This document shows, one piece after another, positions 11,166-22,330 of a stretch of 64,000 bases of DNA. A model generated the notes under the pieces. That model worked only from the letters and a program-made list of their open reading frames with translations. It searched no databases and was not told the origin of the DNA. The stretch comes from Maylandia zebra (Eukaryota > Chordata > Actinopteri > Cichliformes > Cichlidae): NCBI RefSeq assembly GCF_041146795.1, contig NC_135184.1, forward strand, positions 4,179,967 to 4,243,966, read 5' to 3'. The position numbers and the translations under genes were made by a program. The first letter of the stretch is position 1, and each line of letters opens with the position of its first letter.

Positions 11166-13185
11166 TAGGGGTGAATTTAATGCTTTAATTGCAATTAATT
11201 AATTTGAAAAAAAGAAACGCGTTAAAAATTAAAGCATTTAATCGCACTTTGCGTTCCAAGAAAATCGCAAGTTTTGTCCATGTCATGATTTCCTGGTATA
11301 CGATTACACTGATGCAAACAGCTACAAAAATGGAAGACTCAGAAGAAAGCATGCTGCTAGGACTGATCGCAGGCAAACTTCATTTCCAAAAGACTACTAA
11401 GTAAAGCCTTGATAAAAGTCTGGTTTTGTGCAAACTGTGCACAAAGGAGTTTGCATACCACCAAATCACTTCAAGCTTACAGTACCATCTAAATGCAAAA
11501 CATGTTGCAGCGAGCACAGAAACTGTGGGAGCTGTTAGCTCCAACAAAAGGTGCCAGCAGCCCAAACTTGATGAAATGACTGGCTTCAGGACCGACATTA
11601 GTAAGTCAACATTGGACAACATTTAGCATCAGTTGATCCAACTTTCCACCTGAAAGACTATTCAGGTAAATTCAACAGCTTTATGACACTGAAAAAGCAA
11701 GCAAAATTAGATGCATTACACACAGTCCTGCTAATACGATGGAACTACACCAGGAGCAAACACGACTGGGGCAACAAAAAGAGCCACTCATACAGGATAT
11801 TTCCACACAGTGGAATTCAAAGCGGGATATGGTTTCTTGTCTACTAAAGAATCAAGAGGCTGTTTTTGCTGCTTTAGACAAACAATCAAATCAGACAAAC
11901 TCCATCTGAGCCAGTAAAACTCCAAAAGCTGACTGTCCTCAAGCCATGCAAGTAAATAAAACTATTTTCAATTTATTGTTGTTGTTTCTTCAAAAAGCTC
12001 TATAGTTGACAATTAGTGTGTAGATTAATATTTACTTTCTTGAACTGTCTACTACAGGTTTGTGACTGAACTTCTTAGAGGTGAGACATGTCTCATGTCC
12101 AGTGGTTTTACCTGCTTTCTGCCATCTGCCTCACACCATGGAGGTCTCCGATGATGAATCAAACTACATGGTGAAATTTAAGATCCTTCACAAAGGACAT
12201 ACCCCAATGTGTAGCAACACTCAACCATCAGTGGCTCAAGATAGCTACTGTACTTGACCCACCCTTTAAAGATTTAAAGTGTCTTAAAATGTAAAGATGC
12301 CACTACAAAGGAGCCAGCAAAGACAAAGAGCCTCCTCCTCTCTTCATTGTCTTCGGACTCTGATTCAGATGAGGAAGCCCTGAGTACCAGGGCCCTGAGT
12401 TTGTACAGAGCAGAATACACCATCAATGAAAAAGACTGACCGCTGCACTGGTGGTCGAGTCGAACAGGGACCTACACATACAGCTGTATGTCCTTGCCAT
12501 GTGAGAGTCCCATGTGAGAGTGTTCCCCACTTGCAGGTCACATAGTAACAAAAAAGAGAGCTCACTTGAGCTCTGAAAATGTGAACAGGGTAGTTTGTCT
12601 AAGTAACTGGCTGAAAGAGACAGACAGCAACTAAGCATAGAGGTATTGTGACTCCAATAGGTTTGTTGATTTTTGCACTAAAATGTTCAATGATCACACT
12701 GTTTTAGCCTAATGTACAAAATAATTTTGGCTACGGTTACTCAGAGTCTAAAGGTGAAGCTGGTTAAATAACCTTTAATGTTTCTGCTTTATTTTTTTAT
12801 TAAGAAGAAAAACTGCACTTTATGTTGAAGTTTGTATTACTATTTAAAGACGATACGATTTTGAAAATGTATTTAAAGTACTTAAAATAAGGCTTTATTT
12901 TTAAGTCTGTTTAAGTTCTTGTTTCTCTCTTTTGAATTGAAATTCAGTTTAAATACTTTTTTCTCTCAGAAATTAAGAGTTTGCATTTACAGCATTCATC
13001 TCCATGTTCATAATTTGATTCTGTCACCCACTAAAACCCTTTTAAATTCAAAAAACCAAAAAAAACCACAACATTTGAGCTTAGGGGAAAATTTTCTTGT
13101 GCGAGCAAATGCGATTAATCAAGATTATTTAATTACAAAGCCTCTAATTAACTAGATTAATCTTTTTAATCGAGTCCCACCCCTA
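11166..13185 (+). mobile_element. hAT transposon relic with BED zinc finger
   Basis: Terminal repeats are TAGGGGTG at 11166 and CACCCCTA ending at 13185. The flanking 8-mers ATATTACT and ATATTTAT match at six of eight positions, as expected for an old hAT target duplication. The plus strand carries a BED-type finger fragment (11426-11520: VLCKLCTKEFAYH ... LQYHLNAKH). Near 12490-12620, after several frameshifts, come GHIVTKKRAHLSSENVNR and CLSNWLKE, the C-terminal hAT dimerisation region. The reading frame is broken many times, so it is inactive. It lies in intron 2 of ZNF gene 1. Confidence 0.85.
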
Positions 13186-13431
13186 ATATTTATTCATTTA
13201 TTTAGAATAAATTGTACAAAGTTGCTATACGTTTTAATGCATCAAGCAGGAGTAGCACTTCTTTTTTGATATTTTTCCACAGTACAATGTGGAAATTTTT
13301 ACAGCCTTTTTAAAAAAAAATTAATGTGTGGGCAATAATAAGTCCCAATTTTTAATTTTTAAGGGATGGAAACAACATAAACTAATTATTTGAACTCCAC
13401 TTTCTGCTTTTATTTGGATAGAAACCTCAAC

Positions 13432-13560
13432 TTTTTCAGGGGACCACTGTTGGCGTTCCTAAGCAACAGTGTCCTGGGTCTACCCCAGGTACTCCTCCCA
13501 AGTAGGATATGTCCAAAACTCACTGCCTAGAGGGTGTCGTGGAGGCATCCTTTAAACTGT
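13432..13560 (-). repeat. LINE 3' tail fragment
   Basis: On the minus strand GAGGATGCCTCC, then ACTTGGGAGGAG, then GGGTAGACCCAGGACAC matches the end of a common teleost LINE (normally GGGAGGAG.CC.CGGGG.AGACCCAGGACACG). No coding part is left. Confidence 0.55.
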
Positions 13561-13879
13561 ATAATGTTAAACAGGCTGCCTGGAATTATTTTGTTGTTTT
13601 AGCTGTGGAGGTGTCATAAAATCTGCTGCGAGTATGTGGTTTGTCCCTTTTTTAGGACTACTACTTCCTTCAACATCTGGTAGTTGTTTTTCTTTACTGT
13701 TTGCTATAACTGTGTAATAACAGAATAATAACAGGAAAACACAAAACAGGAACATGAAATTTTACAGATTTTTACTGAATAAGGTACTCAGAATGTACAT
13801 GAAAAAAAAAGATTTGCAATTTGCAATTTGAACTATAAAACAGACAACAAATATGTGAACTTTCGTTTGTTTGTTTCTA

Positions 13880-14747
13880 GGGGTCTCTAATTTTTTTTCT
13901 AAGCAAGTCCAGACATTTTTGGCCTCTGGTGGAACTCCAAAAAGCAGTTCCTTTCGAGCTGCAGGCAAAGGCCTACATTGCACTGCTGGCATTTCCAAGG
14001 AGTGCTCCTCTTTCAGACAGTGCACTGCTTCCTTCCCAAGGTTGCCCTGTGCCTCTTTCCCATATCTCTAGTGCTCGTAGGGACAGGAAAGTGTCCTTGA
14101 CTTGGGAACTCAGGCTTGCCATCCAAGCAAACACCTACGAGGTGTGCAGCAAGCTCCTCCTGGAAGGCCTGCCGTGTCTTGTGTTTCTGTTGCTTGCTGA
14201 TGCACAACTCTTTGTGAAGAATGAAACTGTTGGTAACTGCAATGTCCAGTAGATGCTGGAAAACTATCATGTTCAATCTTTTGGTTTTGCAAAGGACTGA
14301 ATTTGTTCCTAGCATCTGGTCTGATGTGTCCACTCCTCCCATGTATTTATTGTATTCGGTCACAGCTGTCGGTCTGGGGACAGAAACGCTCTCAAAATGT
14401 CCATCTTCATTTTTCTGCCAGCGTAACACTGTGTCCCCACTGTACACAGGGTGGACGGTGGTACAGATGGCGACTTCTCGACTGTCCACCCACTTTACAA
14501 ATAAAAGGTCACCATCCCTGATCCACCGAATGGAGCCTCTTGGTGATCTTTTATGGAGAGCATTTTCCTGAGAGGATGGAACACCCAGTCTGCCCTCCCT
14601 GTATGTACCACAAGCCCCAAATCCCTGCTTTTTCAAGTGTTGGAAGAAGCCTGGGCTGGTGTAGAAGTTATCACAGTAGACAATATAACCTGATCCCAGA
14701 GAGTCTTTGTCCACTAGTGATGTAACCACATCAAAAGAGAGTCCTTT
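13880..14747 (-). pseudogene. piggyBac transposase, C-terminal half
   Basis: Minus-strand frame 14747 down to 14013 continues from the segment cut by the hAT insertion. It holds the second and third catalytic aspartates of the piggyBac DDD triad: YCDNFYTSPGFF and YMGGVDTSDQM. LLFVKWVDSREVAIC and FQHLLDIAVTNSFILHKEL are also family-typical. The frame ends at RKQCTV then stop, and the cysteine-rich C-terminal zinc-binding region continues only in another frame (about 14010-13880, with EEHSLEMPAVQCR). So the tail is frameshifted. Not expected to be active. Confidence 0.9.
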
Positions 14748-15158
14748 CTCTGATGTAGGGCTGCCACAAATGATTATTTTGATAGTCGACTAGTCACCGA
14801 TTATTTATGCGATTAGTCGACTAATCAGATCATCATCCACTGGACGTAAAACTACAGCTTATTGCACCAGCAGCATCTGCTCTTATATAACTATCATTAG
14901 CTTATAGCTTTAAGCTTTTAAGGTGCTAACTAAAAATAAAGACAAGATGATAGTTTATTCAATTTTAATGAAATTTGCAGATTGTTTCGGTAAAGTTTAA
15001 TAAACTCCTTGCTATCTAAAATATAACAGGACACCGGAGTATATTCTCCAGCATCTCACACTTCTGATAATCAGCTGTCTGCTTTACGTTTATACAGCTG
15101 TGTAAAAACTATAACTTTAATCTCAGCCAAACCGATTTACTCAGGAACAAATAAAATA

Positions 15159-15196
<38 letters not shown>

Positions 15197-15796
15197 CCAA
15201 ACAACAACATTTTTAATTTATCTAAGTGACTCATATATATTTAACCTGAGTCGCGAAAGACGGCGGTGGGTTTGAAAACAATTTGCCGGGAGTCCGGTGT
15301 TCTCACGGCGCTAGTGACCTAGCCCCCGGCTAGCTATCGAGCTAGTGGGTAACAGACGTCTCCGAAAACGTCGGTGCGCTTTTGAAAATATGTGGTGTCC
15401 TGATAAACTGAGCCGATATTTGAGGTTTACACAGCTACATTCTCGCCTGAAAATATGTTAAACGTTTATTTTGTGACCCAGAAAGAATAATAAGAGTAAT
15501 ATTAAAACTAACTAGCTACCGCCATTGTTGGAAACTAAGCTGGGCCGCGCTATGAATTCTGGGACACAGCTGCTTCTTCTTCTTCGGGGTTTAACGGCAG
15601 CTGGCATCCTTGTATATGCAGTGCTGCCATCTTCTGTTTCAGTCCGTTATTACACTCTTAAATCCTGCTACTTCTGCGTCTTTTGCGATCTTACAAAGCT
15701 TCAAACGACACGTCGACTATTAAATCAGTCGTCGACGATTTTGATAGTCGACGTAATCGTGACTAGTCGACAAATCGTGGCAGCCCTACTCTGATG
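14748..15796. mobile_element. Non-autonomous hAT element inside piggyBac, with exact 8-bp TSD
   Basis: The element is 14756-15788 (1033 bp). It begins TAGGGCTGCCAC and ends GTGGCAGCCCTA, with longer inverted arms rich in GTCGACTA. The 8 bp on each side are identical, CTCTGATG at 14748-14755 and 15789-15796. It has no transposase. A 35-base A run (15161-15195) lies inside. It interrupts the piggyBac frame exactly, and the codons on the two sides line up, so piggyBac inserted first. Confidence 0.95.
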
Positions 15797-16262
15797 ACAA
15801 CTTTGATTTCCCTGTGTATAGCTTGAAGTCTATGATGTAGCCATTTACATCAGCAAGAACAAAATTTTTTAGCCCCCACTTGGTGGGCTTGGCAACCATC
15901 CTCTCTTCAACTGAAATGTGCTGCTTTGGGTGGTAGTTACTCATGCAACGACTTCTCAACATCTCAAGGAGAGGTCTGACCTGGTGAAATGTGTCATAGT
16001 CCTCTGTGCCCTTTTTCTTGCCATAGGCCACATCTTCTTCTGGATCACTGATATGAAGGTTAGAATTGATGGCCATAAATCGGTCTTTGGACATAACAGT
16101 GGCAGGAAAAGGAACATGAAAAATTGTGTTACTCCTCCAAATGTCTACCATTTTTGGAAAATTGCAGACTTCCATGTAAAGTAACAAGCCCAGGTACTTT
16201 TGTAGTTCTTCTGATGTAATTTCCTTCCATGCAAACGTTTTGCCCTTTTCCTTTTTTTTTTG
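15786..16262 (-). pseudogene. piggyBac transposase, middle part
   Basis: Minus-strand frame reads FAWKEITSEELQKYLGLLLY, then FPATVMSKDRF, then QHISVEERMVA and KPTKWGLKNFVLADVNGY. In active piggyBac relatives the SVDERM aspartate is the first catalytic residue; here it is Glu. About 13 residues usually found between MVA and KPTKWG are missing. Both changes are direct observations against the family pattern I know. The segment stops at the hAT insertion (KLSSE). Confidence 0.85.
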
Positions 16263-16500
16263 CCGCATTCTTGTTTGTGTTTTCACACAAGCATTTTAGT
16301 ACTTCGTCATCAAAAAATTTGGAGAAGATATCACCTGGGGATTGTGCAGCATTGAGAGGAGGTTGAATACCAGGGGTTCTCTTTGGTCTGAATCTTGGTG
16401 GTTGAGGGACAGCATCATCTGGGTCTGCCTCTGTTCTCCAAGCCACTGGACGATGTGGCGACCGGCTGCGAGAGGCATCACCACCAGCTCCACGGCTTTT
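16250..16500 (-). pseudogene. piggyBac transposase, N-terminal part (frameshifted)
   Basis: Another minus-strand frame (within 16129-16659) carries EADPDDAVPQPPRFRPKRTP and DIFSKFFDDEVLKCLCENTN, the piggyBac N-terminal region. It joins the middle part only across a frameshift at a run of T bases (A on the coding strand) near 16250-16262. The first part of that frame (to about 16500) is not family-like, so the true start is not clear. Confidence 0.7.
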
Positions 16501-16851
16501 CTGATGTACATGGCACCAGCCTCGACTTTGGCCACAAATGGCACGGATCCCTGCTGAAGTCCTCAACATGAATGAATGAAATCCACCCCACCCCAGCAAA
16601 AAAAAAGAAAAGGAAAGAAAAAAGTTTCTGTTATACTTGCTGACCCTCTTTTCTGTCAACCAACCTTCGTTTTCACAGGGTTGCGTTCACCCTGTGCCTG
16701 GGATAATGAACCTAATTTCAATAGAAAGCGCAGAGCCTCTGCTTTCAGAAACTGTTGCCATTTTTTCAATTATGTGAACAGCTCAAAAGTTACGGTAGGT
16801 TGAAAAAAACCTGTCACCAGCGACAGGTTAGGGCTTAAAGGGTTTTAAAAG

Positions 16852-17582
16852 CCTGAGGACTTTAAAGTTGCTCCTTTCAATACAGAGGTGGAAAGGCACT
16901 TCTGACCAAACTCCTAATTTCTCTAACATAGAGCCCATATACCCTTCAGAAGATGCTCATTTACATTTCCCATCACCTCCTCGCAACAGATATAACATGC
17001 ACAGCAAAAGCAGTACGGGTTCCCCTTCAAGTCTCCCGCTCCACTCTGCCTCACTTTCTGAACATTTGAGATATCCAACTTCTTCCACTTGCAGGCGCAA
17101 CTCATCCCCGACGCAAAATGGACATTCACCCCTTTCTGGCTGAGAACCATGACCTCATTTTGAAGGTGCTAGTTATCTTTCCAAACACTTCACACTTGGC
17201 TACAAATGCAAGTTGGATGATAAAACCAAAAATAGTCACATCAACTGTGAAGAGCAGAGAGGAGATTCTGAGGCTACCAAGGCAGAAATCCTATGCCACT
17301 TTGCAATGCTAGAAATTCTGTCACTAAAAATTATGAAGATAACTGGTGACAAAGGGAAACCCTGTCAGTTCAACTCCCACCAGGAGTAAACATGAAACCA
17401 AGCTGTCACCACAGTTGCACCAAGTCCAACTCCTCTCAGTTCCCAAGATGGTTTTAGAAGGACTAGCAACATCACCTCATCTTAGATGGTTTTCAGATTT
17501 TCTGAGAAAAATGCCCAGACATCAGATCGATAAAAATAAGCCATTGAAATTATTCAAATTAAATAACCAAAGTACTGTACTC
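16852..17582. other. Unassigned intronic DNA
   Basis: No recognised gene. Short plus-strand frames (17118-17312, 17346-17600) look like coding-derived remnants of an old element (ENHDLILKVLVIFPNTSHLA), but I cannot name the family. Confidence 0.3.
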
Positions 17583-19458
17583 AGACTGGATAAAATGCTG
17601 CTGCGGAGTCGGGGTGGTCTGCCTCTCCCCACCGCAGGGAAAAGGGTAACACCACCTGGGTCTGGGTGCAATTCCCCCCTCCAGGGGCAAGGGTACCTAG
17701 ACCCGGTTTGTAGAGTACGCTTGGGGAGTGTGATCGTGTGTACAGCGTCTCTTTATGTCTGTCTCCACGTTGGTTGAGTGTGGAGTGAGTGCATATGAGA
17801 GCATGAGGGTCAATCAAATCCGATTTTTTTGACCCTATGCGACCCATATCCGATCATGCTATGACAGTGTGAACGGCGCAAATCCGATATTTTCAAATCC
17901 GATCTGGGTCACTTTCGTATGTGGTACTGAATCCGATACATATCCGATGTTTTAGAAAGCGACTGCTGTTTGAACGGTCAAGTCGCATTAAATCCGCCTT
18001 TTACGTCACCGACACAAGACTGAAGCCAATTATCAGCGCCCGAGAAGACATCGCGAACGCTTCCTAGCCATCCAGTGTAGATGTCAGTGAAACTGTTGGG
18101 AAGACAACGTAAACATTTTATTTGTACTGTATAATCTGCAGATTCTGACAGAAATCTGCAGCTATCCTTTGAAGCACCGCTCCTCTCTTAAACAGCAATA
18201 AGGATCATTATTAGGTTATTTACATTATTATGTAAATAACAAAATAACTTAAAGCAAAAATTGGGAAACGTAAAGTCCGAAGTCTTTATATTAACGGCCA
18301 CCAGTCAAACAATACTGTTTGTTCTTGGTCTAAACAGAGCGCGTTGTGTGTGACATCTTCTTTTGCGCATGCGGCCGCTTTGAGCGTTCACACTAGAGCG
18401 CGTTTGCTGTCGCATTTTATTTGTAGTGTGAACGAGGAGACAAAAAAATCGGATTTGATCAAAAAATCGGAATTGAGCATTAAGACCTGCAGTGTGAACG
18501 TAGCCTATATGTCAGGTTGGGTATCAGACGCCACCTCTCTGGGGACACCTCAGGCCCTCCAAGGTTTGGAGGCCTATCTCCACCCACCACCACTTCCCCT
18601 GCCGGTGACGGACTCCCTCAGGTGTCGGTGTGTTGGTGGTTCTTTGTGTCTGGGGGTGGGGGTGGGCGTCCGGGTACACACCGGCTCACTCCTTGGCGGC
18701 CGCTTGTCGGGGCCTGGGGCCTGGGGCTCGCTCGGGCCCCTTTGGAGGTGGGGTGCCCCCGGCCTCTCGGCCTGGGGCTCGGTCACTCAGGCACAGCTGG
18801 GGGCCGGCGGAGCTCACGGGCGCGTCACTGCAACTCCCCCTGACTTCTGCTCCGCGGCTGCTGGGCGAGCCCTCATCTGGGACTCTCCTCAGCTCTTACT
18901 GGAACAGTGGCGCGGCTGCCCCTCTGTTGGTCTTCCATGGTCTCTTGTGTTCTGGGGGCCTCTGGATGTCTGGAGTTTTGATCTCCTCCATACCCGCTTC
19001 ACACCCTGGAGGACGGGGCTGTGGCCCCCCCACACTCCCTAGCAGATCATTACATGGAGAAACCTTTGGAATGCAAGCATGCTGATCCACACAGGTATGC
19101 ACACATGGGTATTCACAGACGCGGACTAAAGCTTTCTTGGCTGCTACCTCAAAGCACACTGTGCGCTGTCTATCTTGCGTGCTGCACAATATCGTTTATT
19201 ATTTAGTAAATATTGATATCTATGACTAGCTAGTTTATTGTGATGGTGCTTTGTTTTCTCTATTATTATGTTGCTCTTTGTTGTTTGCTGTCTCCTCTGT
19301 TTGTTTTTTTTTGTTTGTTTGTTTTTTTCTCCATACAGGTGACCCAGGAGTTCTTTTTTTTTTCTCTCTCTTCCCCCCCCTTCTCACCGTCTCTTCTCCC
19401 CTTTGGTTTTCTTTCTTTCTCTCCCCCTCTTTCTCTCATTCATTTCCCCTGTCCTATT

Positions 19459-19495
<37 letters not shown>

Positions 19496-19510
19496 CTGGA
19501 TAAAATGCTG
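17583..19510 (+). mobile_element. GC-rich poly-A retroposon with 18-bp target-site duplication
   Basis: The body runs from about 17601 to a 31-base A run ending at 19493. The flanks share an exact 18-base direct repeat, AGACTGGATAAAATGCTG at 17583-17600 and 19493-19510. Poly-A plus a long duplication is the mark of L1-style target-primed insertion. The body is strongly GC-rich at 18530-19030 and pyrimidine-rich at 19300-19460, with no reverse transcriptase. It is either a truncated LINE 3' region or a retroposon moved by another element's machinery. Long open frames here (for example 18344-19042) come from base composition. Another DNA element is nested at 17.81-18.51 kb. Confidence 0.85.
17806..18508. 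mobile_element. Non-autonomous DNA transposon nested in the retroposon
   Basis: The left part has GGTCAATCAAATCCGATTTT and the right part, read in reverse, GATCAAATCCGATTTTTT after CACTGCAGGTCTTAATGCTC. The inverted ATCCGAT-rich arms show a terminal-inverted-repeat element. The left arm looks about 35 bp shorter than the right, so the left terminus is not exact and I could not fix the target duplication. Confidence 0.6.
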
Positions 19511-19524
19511 TAGTAAAATCTAAA

Positions 19525-20067
19525 CTTTACTCCAGGGGTGGGGGAACTCAAGGGCCAGTGTCCTGCAGGTTTTAGATGTCTCCTTGATCCAACACAGCTG
19601 AGTTAAATGGCTAAATTGCATCCTCAACATGTCTTGAGGTTTTCCAGAGGCCTGTGAATGCACTAATCATTTGATTCAGGTGTGTTGACCCAGATTGACA
19701 TCTAAAACCTGCAGGATACTGGTGTTCTGACAAACCATCCTACTTTGGCAAAACATCCTACCATAAGTAGTTTATGCACATTTCTGCTGTCACAGAGTAA
19801 TTCCAGCACAAATTTAAGTAGGTATGACTGTTTGCCACTTAACTTTGCCCATCAGAGTATGCTTGTAGCTCATATTCATAAAGCCAGCATGGTTTGTCAC
19901 TTAATTTTACCAGTCAGAGTATGTTTCTAGCTAATATTCAAAAAGGTAGGACGGTTCGCCACTTAATTTCGTGTTGTGCGCATGCGCAGAAACAACGGGT
20001 AGGATGGTTTGTCAGGTACAGAACACTGGCCCTTGAGGCCTGGAGTTCCCCCACTCCTGCTCTACTC
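19525..20067. mobile_element. hAT MITE, copy A, with nested insertion
   Basis: Element 19533-20059, starting CAGGGGTGGGGGAACTC and ending GAGTTCCCCCACTCCTG. Flanking 8-mers CTTTACTC (19525-19532) and CTCTACTC (20060-20067) differ at one base. Inside the ends are GTCCTGCAGGTTTTAGATGT arms shared with the copy at 41.27 kb. A second inverted-repeat unit (GACAAACCATCCTAC against GTAGGATGGTTTGTC, about 19727-20015) sits in the middle, so this is a nested insertion. Confidence 0.9.
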
Positions 20068-20197
20068 ATTGCAGTTTTCCCTTAAAATTTTCCTGTGCCT
20101 GTAAACAAATAAGAAACTTTGAGCTCTGATTAAGGTCAAAGTTATTAAGATTCATATTCCTGTGTCATCTCATTAAGAACTTTTTAGTTGTACATAC

Positions 20198-20522
20198 CCA
20201 AGTTTTCTTTTGGTTTCCAGATTTTATCCAGAAGACTGAGCCGTTCTTTACCAGTCCAAACGATGATACCATCAACCTCCTCCTTCACTACAAGCTGCTC
20301 TCCCTCCTCACTGATGCAGAGTTCCTCCTGTTCATCTTTAATCTGTGTAGGCTCTGGGTTCTCCTTCTCCAGACTGGAGTTCCTCTCCTGGTTACAAACT
20401 TGCAGGTCTGGGTCCTCCTTTAACATCATGTTGTTATCAGAGGTTTCCTGCTGATCTGGGTCCTCCTTAATCATCACGTTGTTGGAGGTCTTCTGTTGAT
20501 CTGAGTCCCTCTTGCTGGTCAT
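20198..20522 (-). CDS. Zinc-finger gene 1, exon 2 (chimeric start exon with repeated motif)
   Basis: The exon spans 20537 (acceptor CCCAAAG) down to 20198 (donor GTATGT). The first in-frame ATG is at 20522. It codes for 108 residues plus one base (phase 1), which joins exactly to exon 3 at 10915. It holds three tandem units of about 15-16 residues (MTSKRDSDQQKTSNN, VMIKEDPDQQETSDNN, MMLKEDPDLQ), then CNQERNSSLEKENPEPTQIK, ELCISEEGEQLVVKEE with psi-K-x-E sites, and finally IIVWTGKERLSLLDKIWKPK. The last part resembles the end of the family's exon 1. If exon 1 were spliced in its own frame, this exon would be read into a stop, so the ATG at 20522 is the likely start. Confidence 0.85.
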
Positions 20523-20537
20523 GTTGTTGTGGGAGGT

Positions 20538-21109
20538 CTTTGGGAACAAATGTACACAAGAAAAAGGTTAGTAATGTGATGACATAGTACAATGCAGTAA
20601 AACCATTGGATTACCTCTAACAGAATTAGATTTTAAATGTGGGAATACTACACATATGTAATTAAGAGTCAATTTTGCATCAAATGTTCTCTGCAGTTTT
20701 ATAAGAGACCATTTTTAAAAGATAGCGATGAGGTCATAGCTGTAGTGATTTACTGAAACATGGAAAAATACAGAAATAGTGTATACATGGAAAAAATTAG
20801 CCTGTCTTACTCTAATAGCTTAAAAATCAATATTTGTGATAAACACCTTTATTCTGAACTCTGTTAGTCAAGCGTTCGCATCATTTCATAGTCTTCAGGA
20901 ATAGTTCTTCTTGAAGGACACTTCAAGCTTTTCTTTGGATGTTGTCTGTCTTGTTGTGTTGTTCATTGTCAAGAAGTCCCTACACTGCTTCACTAATGCT
21001 GAAAAATAAAGCTCTGCTAAGACACTTCTTAGATGTTCTTTTCGTTTTCCTGATCTACTCGGTAAACACTGATAAGAACTTGAGCCAAACTTTTTTTTTT
21101 TTTTACATT
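20538..21109. other. Intron 1 of zinc-finger gene 1, unassigned part
   Basis: AT-rich, no feature recognised apart from the acceptor next to 20537. Confidence 0.4.
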
Positions 21110-21960
21110 TGGATTCATTACTCGCTTGATGACTCCCTCACTAACAAGTCTCATCATAGGCGATGCTTGCAGATGACAAGAAAGCTCGGCTCACCATTCC
21201 CACTACCAGTGTTACTAAAAAAAAATGAGCTCATATATGCCACTGCCACAGAAATAATAGAAACACTTTGGTATGAGATCAAGAACGCATGCAGAGAAAG
21301 TCCCCTGTGGAGAAGAAGGTTGGAAGCCAAAAATCAGGGAAGCCCAGAGGGGGTTAGTCAGCTAACAGAAGTACTGAACGACAGGTCCTGGATGAATAAG
21401 ATATACAACAAGGTGCAAATAACTAAGGTTCTAGAAACAAAAGCTCACACCTCTCGGCACTAGGCTGAAGAGACAAGCAGAGGCCAAGAGAATAAATTGC
21501 CTCTTCTCCAAACATCAGTCCAAGGTGTACTCTCAGCTACAAGGGAACAATAATAAGAGGGCACCCAGAGATAAAACTGAACAATACTGGAAGAACATCT
21601 GGGAGAAAGAGATGTTGTATACCACGAGCGTTAAGTGACTTGTGGACCTGACAGCAGACCACGGCAACCTCCCAGAAAAAGAGGCAGTCAACATTATGGA
21701 CCTGAGGTGATCCACACCTACTATCTGAAGATGCTAACAGCACAAATAAATGTGCTCATAACAGCAGGTGCTCACCCAGACTAACTAACACAGGGCAGAG
21801 AACGCCACCATTGAGCTACCAGCTGATTACCTGTGTCTACACAGCATGGAAGCTCATCCCAGGTATCATACCAACCTAGCTAAATAGGTACATGAGTCAA
21901 CACATAAGTGCATCTCTAAAAGGAGTAAGGCAATACTTTATCGATACAGGGACACTAAAT
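21110..21960 (+). mobile_element. R2/R4 (Dong)-like LINE relic
   Basis: The plus strand holds, over several frames, IYATATEIIETLW, SPLWRRRLEAK and QLTEVLND (21215-21400), then TEQYWKNIWEKE (21580-21610) and ADHGNLPEKEAVNIMDL (21650-21705). These match the part just before the reverse transcriptase in a teleost LINE that I know as R2/R4-like. Frameshifts and stops throughout. The clade is from memory and could be refined by a search. Confidence 0.55.
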
Positions 21961-22154
21961 ATTGATACGTTATTATTATATAAATTATCTTATATATTAT
22001 CATTATTATTTTTGCAAATACAAAGTGAACCTTTTAATACTGGGATACCGTATTTTCACGACCATAAGACGCACTGTACTAAAAGGCGCAGTCTCAGTTA
22101 TGTGTGCCATTACTGTATTTAACACACACATAAGGCGCACTGGATCATAGGGCG

Positions 22155-22330
22155 CATACAAGTACCGTATGCGTATTTAAAAATAAAGCGGGAGCAAACC
22201 TGAGTTTGGTACTCACATTTTTATTATCAGTAATCGTCATCATCAACAACACACAAGCATACAAGTGTGCGTATTTAAAAATAAAGCAGGAGCAAAACAA
22301 AGTTTGGTACTCACATTTTTATCATCAAAC
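22155..22330. repeat. Tandem duplication of about 100 bp at the transposase 3' end
   Basis: A GCGTATTTAAAAATAAAGC block starting at 22171 recurs at 22269, each followed by GTTTGGTACTCACATTTTTA. On the minus strand each copy holds the same GTGAGT donor. So the pogo element has two copies of its own coding end and donor site. Confidence 0.85.

Larger units (their letters stand above)
13870..16851 (-). mobile_element. piggyBac transposon, disrupted
   Basis: The minus strand carries a piggyBac transposase in pieces (see the three entries below). Just upstream of the gene a right end reads, on the minus strand, ACCCTTTAAGCCCTAACC next to TTTTAAAA, the kind of CCCTTTA terminus expected of piggyBac next to a TTAA site. 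I could not find the matching left terminus, so the lower boundary is only where recognisable coding sequence ends. Confidence 0.8.

Noticed and set aside
18344-19085. Overlapping open frames of 232 and 151 residues in the GC-rich segment
   Set aside because: They lie in a poly-A retroposon, overlap each other in several frames, have low-complexity Gly/Pro/Leu/Trp composition, and span the junction with the nested DNA element. Base composition explains them.
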